In this document: one piece after another, positions 11,701 through 22,568 of the stretch
Numbering within the stretch: the stretch's first letter is position 1
Layout of the letters: every line of letters begins with the position of its first letter
Assembly (NCBI GenBank): GCA_029204225.1
Contig: CM055095.1
Span: 49,236,841-49,300,840 of the forward strand
Length of the DNA stretch: 64,000 nucleotides
DNA from: Diphasiastrum complanatum
Taxonomy: Eukaryota; Streptophyta; Lycopodiopsida; Lycopodiales; Lycopodiaceae
Direction of reading: 5' to 3'
Position numbers and translations under genes: made by a program
Notes under the pieces: model-generated
Seen by the model: only the letters and a program-made list of their open reading frames with translations
Told to the model about the DNA's origin: nothing
Database searches by the model: none

Positions 11701-12777
11701 TGGTATTCAAGACTTAACTCTTTCCTTATCTCACTAGGATTTACTCTTAGTGACTATGATCCTTCCATGTATCTAAAGTTTGTTGATAGCAATATTGTCA
11801 TTCTTCTAATTTATGTTGATGACATTATTCTTTGTGGAAGTTGTATCAAGCTAGTTGATGAAACCAAGCTAGCACTTGGATGTGAGTTTAAAATGCAAGA
11901 TCTAGGAGAGATACATTACATCCTAGGCCTAGAAATTGATTTTTATGAAAATCATGTCTTTATATGCCAATCTAGATATGCTCACTCTATGTTGAAAAAA
12001 TTCCATATGGAAAATTCTAAGAGCATAGATACTCCAATGGAGAAAATTGTAAAAGATCCTAATAAAGGTGATGAAAGATCCTTTGAGGACATCACACTTT
12101 TTAGGAGTCTTGTAGGCTCCTTGATTTGGCTTACCATTACTAGGCCCGATCTTAGTTTTTGTGTGCACAAATTGAGTCAATTTATGCAAGAACCTAAGAT
12201 CCATCATTGGAAGATGGCCAAGAGGATTTTAAGATATGTATCTTCATCTTGTGATTATGGTCTACTCTATAAAAGTGAAGATCTATCCATTATTGGCTAC
12301 TCAGATTCGGACTTTGCAAGTGACAAAATGGATCGAAAGTCTATTAGTGCATACACTATCTTTCTTGGAGGCAATCTAATATCTTGGCTTTCCAAAAAGC
12401 AAGATACTATATCTCTCTCTTCATGTGAGGCCGAGTACAAAGCACTCACTACAACTACCAAAGAAGTGCTTTGGATCAAGAGGTTATTAATGGAACTAAA
12501 GTGCATCAAGGAGGATGATCTACCAATGATCAAGTGTGATAACATCTCGGCCCAAGCTCTTGCCAATAATCCCATATTTCATGCAAGAAGCAAGCACATA
12601 GAAGTGGCACACCATTTTTTGAGAGAAAAGCTTATTAGAGGAGAAATCTATTTGGAGCATGTCAACTCGTCCTCTTGTATTGCCGATCTACTCACCAAGC
12701 CTTTGAGCAAAAGTGCTTTCATCAAGCATAGATCTAATCTTGGAGTTATATCAAGATCAATGCTCAAATCTTCATAG
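8791..12777 (+). pseudogene. Copia gag-pol polyprotein, one internal stop
   Basis: A single frame of 1329 codons including the stop, broken only by TAA at 10711-10713, where the family normally has an acidic residue after FWG. Domains in order: Gag; zinc knuckle near residue 260, whose first Cys is replaced by Phe (KFLYCGKKGH...NC; element B has the normal KCFYC); aspartic protease DSGASSH at residue 320; GAG-pre-integrase with LWHRRLGHPNY and CEAC; integrase with catalytic D517, D579 and E615 (D-35-E spacing); reverse transcriptase with YVDD at 1008-1011; RNase H with SDSDFA near 1171 and SSCEAEYKAL. I chose ATG 8791 (MSSMGSS) over the in-frame 8737 because the sister element shares it. Everything except the stop and the lost Cys looks functional, so this is a recent insertion. 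Confidence 0.95.
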
Positions 12778-12783
12778 ATAATT

Positions 12784-12795
12784 TTTTAGGAGGAG
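12784..12795 (+). other. Polypurine tract of element A
   Basis: TTTTTTAGGAGGAG immediately precedes the TGTGAAG start of the 3' LTR. This is the usual priming site for plus-strand DNA synthesis. Confidence 0.85.
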
Positions 12796-13532
12796 TGTGA
12801 AGAATTGAAAAAGATTATCTATGTTAGATATCGGGGTCTTATGTTTTTTACATCAAGCATCTAGGTGTAGGATGTTGATAGGAATAAACTTGGCATAGAT
12901 GGCAAATTATGCATTTCCACTTGTAATGCCACTATTGAGCCAAAATAGAGTAAGAGGCTAAACACTTGCTAATTAGAGTGTAGACAAGTGTAAAGTTTTT
13001 GTTTGATGAATTCCAAGAGGTCCAATAGGATATAGAGGTGGAACCTTGTGAGGTCCAATAGGAAATTGAGGTGCGCTTGAATATAGTCCAATAGAATTAA
13101 GAGGTGCATAGATCAATGATCCAATAGGATCAAGAGGTGACAAAATGTGGTCCAATCATAGTTAAGCATAGTGGTAGCTCGTGGACCTACTAGTATCATT
13201 GTACTCCTCATTTTGAAATTAATTGATTTGGTGATTTCATGGATTTTGTGAGTTTTTGGATTTCTAGCTTTCTCTCTCTACCCGAGAGCTCTTGATGCAT
13301 TTTCTCTCTCTACCTGAGGAGAGCAGCTTGTTTTTACTTAGATTATTTTTTGAATACTTCCCACACGTGTGAGTGAGAGTTGGAAGTGATTGAATGCATG
13401 TAGTAGTGTGTTTTTGCCATAGGATTCAAGATTGATCTTGAATCTCAATCTAGTCTTGATCTTGGTGCATCTACACACCTTAGGAGATCACAAGTACATG
13501 TAGTGGACAGTCCACACGTGTGAAAATCAACA
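12796..13532 (+). repeat. 3' LTR of element A (737 bp)
   Basis: It has the same termini as the 5' LTR but many scattered substitutions: for example GATATCGGGG for GATATAGGGG, and several changes through the CCAAT-box block. It is followed by GAACCTC, the right-hand target duplication. Confidence 0.93.
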
Positions 13533-14725
13533 GAACCTCAAAAAGGTGATTGTCGAGATTCGAGAGGAAGTCAAGGCCAGAGAACACCTTGATCACAAGG
13601 ATGGTTCTGACCAGGCCCTCTACGGCAACAAAGAAAAATCCAAGAAGCAATATAAGACTAAGAGGAGTCGAATCAGAGGCAGGATCTTGATAAATAAGTA
13701 GAGGGGACCAGCAAAGGCAACTGGAAGAGCAAAGGGAGGTTGAAGCAGCAAGGTGCAGACAATAAGACTTGTGTGAGATGCAGAAGAGACGGGCATACAG
13801 TAGATACATGTTGGCTCAATCCCAAGATTGAGTGTATCCATTGCCACAAGAAGGGTCACGGAGCCATGGATTGTCGCCACAACCTGAGAAACAAGTCAAC
13901 ACAGAACAAACAGGAGAACAACAATAGTTCATCCTATGTCAAGGAGCCCGAGAGCTCAAAAATGGGCGAAGAAAGAAAGAACATAAACTGTTCGACCGCC
14001 TACATCTGTGAAGACGTGTGTGCAGCATCTAAATCTGTCACACATGATGTGATTATAGAATCAAGAGCCACCTCACACTTTGTGACATCAAGATGAATAA
14101 TGTCTGATTTTAGAAGTGCAGATCCTTCAAGATTCATAGTTCTTGGAGATGGATCTAGACATCAAGTGAATGGTATTGGTTCACTATGGCTCAAGACCAA
14201 CGATAGAGACAGATGACTTGAAGACGTTCTGTTTGTGCCTACTCTGCAACAAGACTTGCTCTCTGTAGCAAGAATAGCAAATGTAGTGTGAAGTTTTTAG
14301 CACGTGTGAACTTCACCACACACCCTACAGGATCTTACTGAGGTGTTGTGATTGCACAAGATTGATCAAAGAATAGTATGCTTAAAAAATCTAAGGCAAG
14401 AGCACAATGGCATACATCTGATGAAAAAATCTAACTCTTCACTATGAGAAATGAATGTTAGAAATAATTCTAAGTATTCAGTATGGGAAAAAGAGGCTGC
14501 TCTCAAGTAGAGAGAGAAAATCATACATAGAAAACTCGGGTAGAGAGAGAATGAGTCCAAAACACCAAAATCTCAATATTCACAATATGGCAAAAACATG
14601 CCCGGCTTTCCCTACATGAGAGACACTCGAATTCCTACAGTGGAGTTGCATGGAAAGTCCACTTAATTGAACTAATTTACCTACCAGAGATCCACATGTG
14701 TAATTGCATGCATGTATGGTGCATG
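13533..14725 (+). pseudogene. Old copia remnant, copy 2, 3' part (gag knuckles, protease)
   Basis: Collinear with 192-1383. It carries the same two CCHC knuckles (about 13770-13874) and the same ESRA protease lesion. Its open frame runs further (13740-14096, 118 codons) than the one in copy 1 because of small indels. It ends in GCATG followed by an LTR start at 14726, exactly as copy 1 does. Confidence 0.85.
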
Positions 14726-14838
14726 TGTGAAGAATTGAAAAAGATTATCTATGTTAGATATAGGGGTCTTACGTTTTTTATATCAAGCATCTAGGTGTAG
14801 GATGTTGATAAGAACAAATTTGGCATAGACGGCAGATT
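14726..14838 (+). repeat. Truncated copia LTR of element B
   Basis: The first ~113 bases of the family LTR (TGTGAAGAATTG...GGCAGATTATG). It is then joined directly to leader sequence equivalent to about 8575 in element A, so most of the LTR, the primer-binding site and part of the leader were deleted. Confidence 0.88.
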
Positions 14839-16178
14839 ATGTCACACATGCTAAGAGTGTTTGATCCTAACTTTGCCCATACTCCATCATTTGATGTGAA
14901 ATAGATCTTGTTTTAGAGAGATTTGTGTAGCTAGTTAGAATCAATTCACAAATAGTTGCAAGATCTTTCATAGGAGGAGATAGTACTCTATTATTGGATC
15001 CTATTGAGAGTGTGTAGCAACATTTATTGTTCATCATTTGATTTTTCTTCTTTTCAAATGTCTTCAATGGGTTCATCCTTGTTGGAACCAAGTGAAAGAT
15101 TGTCCACTTCAAACTATTCAATTTGGAAAATGAGGATGGATTCCATCTTGACCCTTCAAGATGTGATGGACATAGTTCTTGGCCTTGAAGAAGAACTGCA
15201 AGTTCTTCAAGAGGTTCAAAAATACAAAAAGAGAGCTAGGATGGCTCTCCACTACATTAAGATGAATGTCTCCAATGAGATATTGAGGGAGATAGGTACT
15301 TGTACAACAGCCAAAGAAGCTTGGGATTGTCTCAAGGCTATCTATGAGGCTAAGAATACCTCTAGGCTTCTCACTCTTAGGAATCAAATCTTTCAAAGTA
15401 GCCAAAAGAGTGATGAGAGTGCATCTAGTTATGTTTTGAGAGTAAAAGATATTCATAGAGAACTTTCTTGTATTGTTGATTCCATCAATTAAAATCAGCT
15501 AGTTCAAGTCATTCACAATGGCTTGAGAAGTGAATTCGATAACCTTGTCCAATCCTATGCCATTAAGGAGGAGCTACCAAGTTTGGAGGCTCTCCAAAGT
15601 GTGCTAATTTCAGAAGAATCAAGACAAGAGTACAAGCTCTTGAGGATGGACAAGCTCTCTCTCTCATAATGATGGCAAAGTCTCTTTGCCAAGGATAAGC
15701 ACAAAGGGAGGAGCAAGAACCAACATCAACAATCCTCAAGCAAGGACAAAGTCAAATCCAAAGACAAAGATGGGGAGGAAGATGATTCCTATAATGCTTC
15801 ATCATCCAAGCTCAAGAAGAAGAAGATCAAGTGCTTTTATTGTGGCAAGAAAGGCCATTATGCCACCAATTGCTTCAAGAAGAAGAATCAACTCAAGCAA
15901 GCCAACATTACCAATGAGAAGGAAGACACTATTGCAAGTGATGGAGAGGGATCTCTTATGGTTTCTAGTTTCTCATCTACTCCTTTCAAGAAGGACGGCC
16001 TATGGTATATTGATAGTGGAGCCTCTTCACAGATGTGTAGCTCCAAGGACTCTTTCTCTTCTGTTGCACCTTACGATGGAGTCAAGAAATCAATATATAC
16101 TCCAAATGATTTTGAATGTCATATTGAAGGCATAGGGAACATTCTCTTGAAGCTTGCATCCTCTAAAGTTCTTTCTCT
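14839..16178 (+). pseudogene. Copia element B: leader, gag and start of protease
   Basis: Highly similar to element A from leader to protease. Gag starts at 15058 (MSSMGSS). A TAA occurs at about 15490 and a small deletion near 15655-15680 shifts the frame. The zinc knuckle is intact (KCFYCGKKGHYATNC, ~15828-15875) and the protease motif DSGASSQ follows at about 16013. Homology ends at about 16178 in the post-protease region, at a junction with Ty3/gypsy sequence. Confidence 0.9.
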
Positions 16179-16608
16179 CTCAAAACAATCATACTCCATT
16201 TTTCTTAGTATATGGGCAGGAATGCGTTTTTTCTATTGAGGTGGAACTACCATCCCTACGTTTTGCCATGAAAAACAACCTAGGAGAGAAAGAGTCCATC
16301 CAACAACGCCTGAACACCTTGCAAGATCTAGACGAACACAGGATAACTGCATTAAACCACCAAGAGAATGACGGATGAAAGAAGTCCATGATCGGAACTT
16401 GCGAGACTACCACTTCACCCAAGGTCAGTCAGTACTATTCTACGACGCAAGGCATGAGCTAATGCCTCAGAAGTTGGGCCCCAGATGGAATGGCCCTTAT
16501 GTGATCCAAAAGTTGTACAAGAATAACACCGCAAAATTAGCTGAGTTGAATGGCAAGGTGTTTAAACACCGAGTCAATATCAACAAGATCAAAACCTACC
16601 GAAGTTAG
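16179..16608 (+). pseudogene. Ty3/gypsy integrase C-terminal fragment
   Basis: Two frames, with a shift near 16372, give TPFFLVYGQECVF...IEVELPSLR and then VLFYDARHE...LGPRWNGPYVI...VNINKIKTY. These match the C-terminal end of gypsy-type integrases, the region after the catalytic core that includes the GPY/F module. The catalytic DDE domain is absent; the fragment starts abruptly at the junction with element B. Confidence 0.85.
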
Positions 16609-16745
16609 CAGGTGCAAAAATTGTACAGTGTATAATACACTCCCCACTTCTCTCTCTCATTTTTCAGGTGGTGACCAACTAAATCGACATTGTTCTTGTA
16701 TATAATTTTGGGAAAAAATCAAATATACGTGGTGAAAAAAAAAAT

Positions 16746-17423
16746 ATGGAGATTACTCAAGAACGAGATAGTTATACCCTGAGTATAGACGGAGCTTGTC
16801 GGCATTCTCACAGAGAGGGCGCCATAGGAGCCACATTACGTGATCCCAATGGAATTGAACTAGCAAGCATAGGCGTCCCACTTGGGGTAGAATTCACCAA
16901 TAATACTGCCGAATTCAAAGCCCTCATGTCCGGCCTACACATGGCAATCAAGTTCGCACCTATCATACACACTCTAAGAATCTTGGGCGATTCTCAGCTC
17001 CTAATCCGAAACATGACCAAGATGTATCAGATCCGGGGTCGCATTCTACGAACTTACACCGCGTCCATCCGAGAACTCATAAAGAACTTTTCCCTTAAAG
17101 AATGGATGCATGTTCCAAGAGATCAAAACTACCGCACAGACAACTTAGCGAACTTGGTTTATGATTACGATCATCATTGGCAATGCGATCTGTGCCCAGT
17201 GGGCTCAAGCCATCTGGCCACGGCATCAAAACTATGGATGGTACTAAGATCTCAAACCTGGTATGGCCTATGTTGGATCAAGAAGTTGATAAGCCAAGTG
17301 GACCTAAAAAATCCTGAGTCGTTAACACAATTGCGGCAAACAATGAGCTGCAGACTACTAGGGACCTATTTTAGCCAATACCACCAGGATCTAATACAAG
17401 GATTAATGCATCTGGCAGATTGA
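16746..17423 (+). CDS. RNase H-domain ORF downstream of gypsy integrase
   Basis: An uninterrupted 225-codon frame with RNase HI features in order: D15 (SIDGAC), E56 (NNTAEFKAL), D82 (LGDSQLLIRN) and D132 (RTDNLANLV). All four metal-binding residues are present. RNase H removes RNA from RNA-DNA hybrids during reverse transcription. The NNTAE and RDQN..TDNLANL signatures resemble the additional RNase H domain of plant Tat-lineage gypsy elements rather than the one fused to reverse transcriptase. Here it is a separate frame 137 bases after the integrase end. The last ~80 residues have no motif and may be read-on sequence. Intactness beside broken neighbours is odd. It could also be a chance-preserved remnant. 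Confidence 0.75.
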   Translation: MEITQERDSYTLSIDGACRHSHREGAIGATLRDPNGIELASIGVPLGVEFTNNTAEFKALMSGLHMAIKFAPIIHTLRILGDSQLLIRNMTKMYQIRGRILRTYTASIRELIKNFSLKEWMHVPRDQNYRTDNLANLVYDYDHHWQCDLCPVGSSHLATASKLWMVLRSQTWYGLCWIKKLISQVDLKNPESLTQLRQTMSCRLLGTYFSQYHQDLIQGLMHLAD

Positions 17424-19414
17424 GAAACTATGACTGCATGTACTCACAAGAAATGGACGTGTCAAATGAACCAAGCGCAGAAGGGTCACAACCACCTGGC
17501 AACCAACGTGCAGTGGAACAACACAAGAAATTGGCAAGATTCATGCTAGAAGAACGACAACAGACAAACACAAAAAAACGGGAGCTGCAAGAATAACTTA
17601 GAAGATAGATACACACTACTATTCGAGCCACCAATGATTTCAACAGTGCCCAGCGGGAAAGAGATAAAATGGAAGCAAAAATACACCGACCTCAAGGACA
17701 TGAGCGATCGGAGTGCAGGGAAAGGAAGTTCTCTCAGATGCCAAATTCTTTAAGAACTTTGAAGCCTACATTTTATACTTGCCGCCAGTGGAATTTCTAC
17801 TTCATGACCAACCTATTGAGCTGAGACCATCTATCAGCTCCCATCTCCGGTTTAAGTGGCCACTCATCCTTGGCAGTTTCAAGGATTACAAGGATGCTTG
17901 TGAAAGCTTATGCATATTCTCTATCACTATAATTAAAGCTAGCATAATTTCTGTCCTTTGAGAACACCACCATGTCTCCCTTCTGATCTCAGGCTATTGT
18001 CTTTTCTGGAACACCTGTCGCCTCACTATCATCATCATTAGAGTACCTAGCTACTGTTGTTGAAGCCTCATTCCTGAGCGGCGCTGTGGTGAAGCAACTT
18101 ACCTTCATCTCGATGATGCATTGAATGATTGATGATCGCGTGTATCCAGGCTACTGTTCACGGAACCTCACTCTAGAGAGTCGCTGTCCCTCAGATAACT
18201 CATATTTGCTTTCAATTGTCTGCATAGCATTTGAATTCTATTGAGGAGGCCTCACTCCAGAACTGTGATCGACCGAGCCAGTCGAGTCAGTAGGGTGCGG
18301 ATCGGATACTTGATTGCCACTCATATCTTCACCCTATGGTAAGAGGCGGGCCACGGAACCCCCACTTTCGGCCAATGTGATCTCATTCCAAATTGTCTGG
18401 CTAACACTTTAAGAAGGCCAATTGGGTCTTTGTTGCCAAGCTTTTACACCGTTCATAAGGACCCCCAAAGTCGAGGAACACCAACCGAAGTCTCAAAGGA
18501 GTTCATATACTCATGACTCAGTGGTTCTCTTGAAGGTGAACTGATTCTTCTTCACAGAAGGTAATATTCTCGTATTCTTGAAATGTGATTCTACTAGTCA
18601 AATCCTCTATGATTGTTGGGTTGTAAGACTCGATTTTATGTGTTACATGGTGCCCACATCACTAGTATAGTCTAACTCGAACTTGGCTTGATTCCGAATT
18701 CTTTCTGATATGAGGTTGCCTAATGATGACCATGATCGCTAGTATGCTGATGATGGTTTTTCACATTATGTTCGTAGCTACTGAAGGTTGAAAGCTTTAT
18801 GTGTATGATGCTTAGGTTGCAAAATCCCATTTGACATTGTATTTGGAAATGAGATGTTTTGTGTACTTTAGTCGTAAGCTCGACCTCTTTGAAATAGAAG
18901 AGCGGGCCGTCACCGTACGTGGATGAAATACACCACCTCGGTTAGGGGTCATCACAGTCACCTCCATCGTTGGAACTGCCTAGCAAAATATCTAGGCCTG
19001 ACGTTTGGCAAAATACCACCGCCTATCAAACAAGGTGGTGCGTATAATTGGCACCCTCATACTACACGGAACTAATCGTGAGATATTGTAGTGTAACCAT
19101 TTGATGATTGTTTGTTTACTTCACCATGTTCGGTTGAATACTCTAGTAATGCATTCCAAGTAAATAATTGATGATGACTTCATTATTGCTAACTGAGTAC
19201 CCATACAAAGATCTCTATAGTATTTGCAAGTAATTACACTCGTGTGACCTCTAGTAGTGAACCTCGACCATGGTGAAGTATCAAAGACCCTGGCAATGGG
19301 CAATACCACCCGGAATCATACTCTAAGTTGTAGATATGACCCCATTTTGAAATAATAGATACCTAGGATGGAGAATGTGTCCAACTACTCCTTCCCCCGT
19401 GAGGGGTCGGACCC
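17424..19414. other. Unassigned sequence after the RNase H ORF
   Basis: A short open frame at 17713-17961 (82 codons) has no recognised motif. The remainder lacks long frames. It probably contains LTR or untranslated regions of the gypsy element, but no LTR pair could be matched by eye. Confidence 0.35.
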
Positions 19415-19813
19415 TTGAACATAATGGATGAAAATCAATTCCACCCTACACTAGGAGATGTCTGTCAATTAATCTGGAAAGGAGCCATACACTATTATTT
19501 CTATACCCCGGCGCTCCACCCTCACTTACAGGCAGGTGATACTATATTTCGGACCCAACATTGTGAGGGTTATAGTTACTTCGAAACCTATGAGTTCATT
19601 ATTGATGGGTTTTGGCATCTGACTTACGTCGTTTCCACTTACTACACGAGACCCACCCTACCTTTCATACCATTTGGATCGCCAGTACAGTCACCCGGGC
19701 CAGTTGGCAGTAATAACAGACCCCCTGAATTAGGTCCACCTGAAACAGAGAGAGATGAAACCAGTAGTGACGACCCCTCTGCAAACTTCTATATAGAGGG
19801 GTGGACGATCTAG
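19415..19813 (+). CDS. Unrecognised ORF X, plus-strand copy (gypsy-associated)
   Basis: A 132-codon frame containing LGDVCQ, YYFYTP, GDTIFRTQH, SYFETYEFIIDG and WHLT. I do not recognise the family. A clear homologue lies on the opposite strand at 21042-21482. Downstream of both copies a short related linker (KIAS/KIAA followed by PC) is visible. In the minus-strand copy that linker leads into gypsy reverse transcriptase, so ORF X appears to sit upstream of RT in that element. This copy loses its RT at about 19900-20040. Confidence 0.55.
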   Translation: MNIMDENQFHPTLGDVCQLIWKGAIHYYFYTPALHPHLQAGDTIFRTQHCEGYSYFETYEFIIDGFWHLTYVVSTYYTRPTLPFIPFGSPVQSPGPVGSNNRPPELGPPETERDETSSDDPSANFYIEGWTI

Positions 19814-20048
19814 AGGACGAGAAATCTAGGTATCAAGACCAATAGAACTAAGATTGCGAGTACACCTCCCTGCAGCCGTGTCTCTAGGGGCCCGAAAAAT
19901 CCTCATCGGCTGGGGAGCACAGGGTGGTTGGGACGGCCCTCGGGATTGGAAGCAGCAATTCCCCAATCACTCGCATAAGAGCAGTGTGGGCCCTTCCCCT
20001 GTAGGGCTTCCTAGTGAGACCAATCCCTCGTCGGGAATTTTTCCCCTA

Positions 20049-20980
20049 TCATAAGGCATTTCCCATCATATAGTTTCTATAATAGCTTGTCCCTCCTAAG
20101 AAAGATTGTAATTGGGTCACAGTGGAGGGCGACATAATGGCTAAGAGTATTGCGATCTTTTCTAGATCAGTGGCTATACCATAACGACTAATGACATTCC
20201 CTAATAGTACACCATAGGGTACTCCAAATATACATTTATTGGCATTTAGGGCTATACAAGTAGTAGCACAATTTTGAAAATATTTTTCAAGTATCGCTAA
20301 ATGTTCTTTAACAGATGATGCTCCACATAAATCATCCATAAAGATTTTCAAGTTTCTATTTAGGATATCTTGAAAATTTTCATTCATAAACCTTTGATAT
20401 GTGGTTGGAGTGTTTGATAAACCGAAAGGCATAACGTGATAGGCAAAAACTCCAAAGTTGATGGTGAAAGTGGTTTTAAGCTTATCTTCTTCGGCAATGG
20501 CTATTTGGTTATAGCCAGCAAAACAGTCCATGAAAGAGTAGATTTCTCTCCCTGCCAATTCTTCTAGCACTTCGTCTATAAAAGGTAGTGGATAATAGTC
20601 TTTTCTCGGTCAACACATATTCAAATTTGAGTAGAATTTTTTTTTGGTCGTGGAACTATTGGTGAACACCACTCAATATTGTCTACAAGAAAGATCAACC
20701 CAGCTTCTTTCAATCGTTCTAATTCCGTTAGTACTCCTTTCATGTGAAATCGCAACCTCCGTTGTTTTTGCCTAATGGGTTTAGCATCAAGTTTCAAGGG
20801 TATAGTATGCTTCACTAAATCTGGAGGTATTCCTTTCAGATTTGAATAATTCCAAGCAAATATATGCTGATATGTCTTGCACAAGTCCTCATAGGTTTTC
20901 TTGTCTTCTGGGCTTAGGTGAGCACCTACTTTGATCTTCTTAGGCTCATTCCCCAGTCAATGAGAGTTTCCAAGCTCTCA
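20049..20980 (-). pseudogene. Ty3/gypsy reverse transcriptase fragment
   Basis: Read on the minus strand. First come KVGAHLSPEDKK, HIFAW and HTIPLKLDAKP. A frame break near 20615 follows, then YPLPFIDE, YSFMDCFAGYNQI, TTFTINFGVFAYHVMPFGL, NTPTTYQRFM and the active-site segment IFMDDL. The FMDD box keeps both catalytic aspartates. The region matches gypsy RT from the palm to the connection. RNase H and integrase are missing, because the fragment ends at 20049 where opposite-strand sequence begins. Confidence 0.9.
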
Positions 20981-21041
20981 GAGTATGATTGCAGGGAGAG
21001 GCTGCTATCTTCACTTGGTTTCTAGGTACAGACTCTAATTC

Positions 21042-21482
21042 CTAGATCATCCTTACTTGCATATGGGGGGTAGAAACGGAATCATTAGCAAGACTTTCAC
21101 TAGGAGTTCCTAGAAACAATTCAGGGTGTTGAAACCATGCTCTTCTAGCATCATTTACTAGATTTCCTCTGGCATTGTTAGATGCTATAGATGAGTGTAT
21201 TGGTGGTTCATAGATTGGGGTTTGTGTAAGATATTGTGTTATTTCCATGCATCGAGTGGAGATGGCGTCTGTCAGATGCCAATACCCGTCAATCACAAGC
21301 TCGTATACCTCTAGATAACTATGTTCTCCATAGTGCTGAACCCTAATCAAACTATCACCGGAAAGTAGATTATGGCAAAATTTTGGGGTGTAGAAGTGGT
21401 ATTGTAATATTCCTCTTCTATACATTTGGCAAACATCGCCGAGTGAAGGCAGGAGTTGATAGTCAACTCTACTCATATGCAA
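21042..21482 (-). CDS. Unrecognised ORF X, minus-strand copy
   Basis: A 146-codon frame with LGDVCQ, YHFYTP, GDSLIRVQHYGEHSY, EVYELVIDGYWHLTDAIST, homologous to 19415-19813. It lies upstream of, and in the same direction as, the RT fragment. A TAG separates it from the linker that leads to RT. It shows no protease or zinc-knuckle motif. It may be an extra gypsy ORF or a domesticated fragment. Confidence 0.55.
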   Translation of the reverse strand: MHMSRVDYQLLPSLGDVCQMYRRGILQYHFYTPKFCHNLLSGDSLIRVQHYGEHSYLEVYELVIDGYWHLTDAISTRCMEITQYLTQTPIYEPPIHSSIASNNARGNLVNDARRAWFQHPELFLGTPSESLANDSVSTPHMQVRMI

Positions 21483-22487
21483 CTGTCCATTTTTGTTTTC
21501 TGTGATTTTTTAACAAAGAATTACCCTTAGAGACTGCTCCTAACCCCATGTGTTTGGTGTCATGCTCTCTAGGGTGGTTTTGCACTACTAGGGTGTGATT
21601 AATAGGTCCTCATTTGATGAATATATTTTTCTTTAGGGCCTATATAAGATTCGCTCTTGATTCCATGTTCAATGTCTGTGGGGTGCAAGCTATAGTATTT
21701 CGCCATCTGTCAAGCCTAGGTATTTCGCTAGACATTTTTGATAGTGGGTGTGACTAGTGACACTTAACCAAAGTGGCATATTTTGGCCACATTTGGTGGA
21801 CTACCCCATTAGGGCCTTTTTTGAACTCAAAAAGGGCCTCTTCACTAATCTGGATTAGTGTTAATGACGACACGTGTACCAATAAAAGTGTGACAATTGA
21901 GCAGGAATGGTCCATATGACATGGCAGATTCAATGGTGTAGATTAAATCAAGTGTGGGCCCACAAAGTACACCTCTAGCATTAACCCTACATTAACCCTA
22001 TATGGATACACTTGAAAGTACCTAGTAACCAACAATAGCTACACACAGTACCTAGTAGCCAACAATAGGAGAACAGCTAGTGCTCTAGGTGAGACATAGA
22101 CTTGCAAGCGTCATTTAATGCCCAAGTACATTTCAAATTTGAAACTTGCTTATGAATTTTAATCAACCCACTTTTGTGTCCCCCTTCACATTCAAACTAA
22201 GACTACCTCACTTTCATTAGCCTTTCACATAACAAATAATTTATTTTTTTCAGATGGATATCATTTTTTTCAAAATTGACCTTTGGATTACATTTTCATT
22301 TCGCCATGGATTTAGTCTGTTTGACCTCAGAACCTCAAAAAAAGTGTTTAGAAGTCAATTTGTTTTTATTAGTTTACAAACAAAAATATATTTCGGAGGC
22401 CAGTTTTTCGTTTTTTTGGCCCGAAATCGCGATTTTTTGCCGTTTCGCTTCATCAGAAGGCCAAAAATTGCGTTTCGAAAAAAAAAA

Positions 22488-22568
22488 TTCAAAATCACGC
22501 TAAGGCACGATTTTGGGCCGTTTGACTTGGTCAAACGGCCCAAAATCGTGCCTTAGCGTGATTTTGAA
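22488..22568. repeat. Perfect palindrome, 39-bp arms, 3-bp loop
   Basis: TTCAAAATCACGCTAAGGC... to its exact reverse complement, with loop TTG at 22527-22529. It lies inside the foldback element. A transcript would form a 39-bp uninterrupted hairpin. Confidence 0.95.

Larger units (their letters stand above)
7294..13532 (+). mobile_element. Near-complete Ty1/copia retrotransposon A (6.2 kb)
   Basis: Order: 5' LTR 7294-8034, primer-binding site 8035-8046, leader, gag-pol 8791-12777, polypurine tract ~12784-12795, 3' LTR 12796-13532. The flanks are CATGAAC and GAACCTC, giving a 4-bp target duplication GAAC. The uninterrupted sequence CATGAACCTC at 189-198 is the empty site. Gag-pol has one internal stop, so this copy cannot make full-length polyprotein without readthrough. 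Confidence 0.95.

Noticed and set aside
1560-13155. Three antisense 60-codon frames with the same start and repeated N/D-P-I-G motifs (1560-1742, 7471-7653, 12973-13155)
   Set aside because: They are the complement of the phased CCAAT-box block of the LTR; conservation follows the repeat, not a protein.
17428-19309. Small minus-strand frames after the RNase H ORF
   Set aside because: No motif and poor length; they probably fall in LTR or untranslated sequence of a gypsy element.
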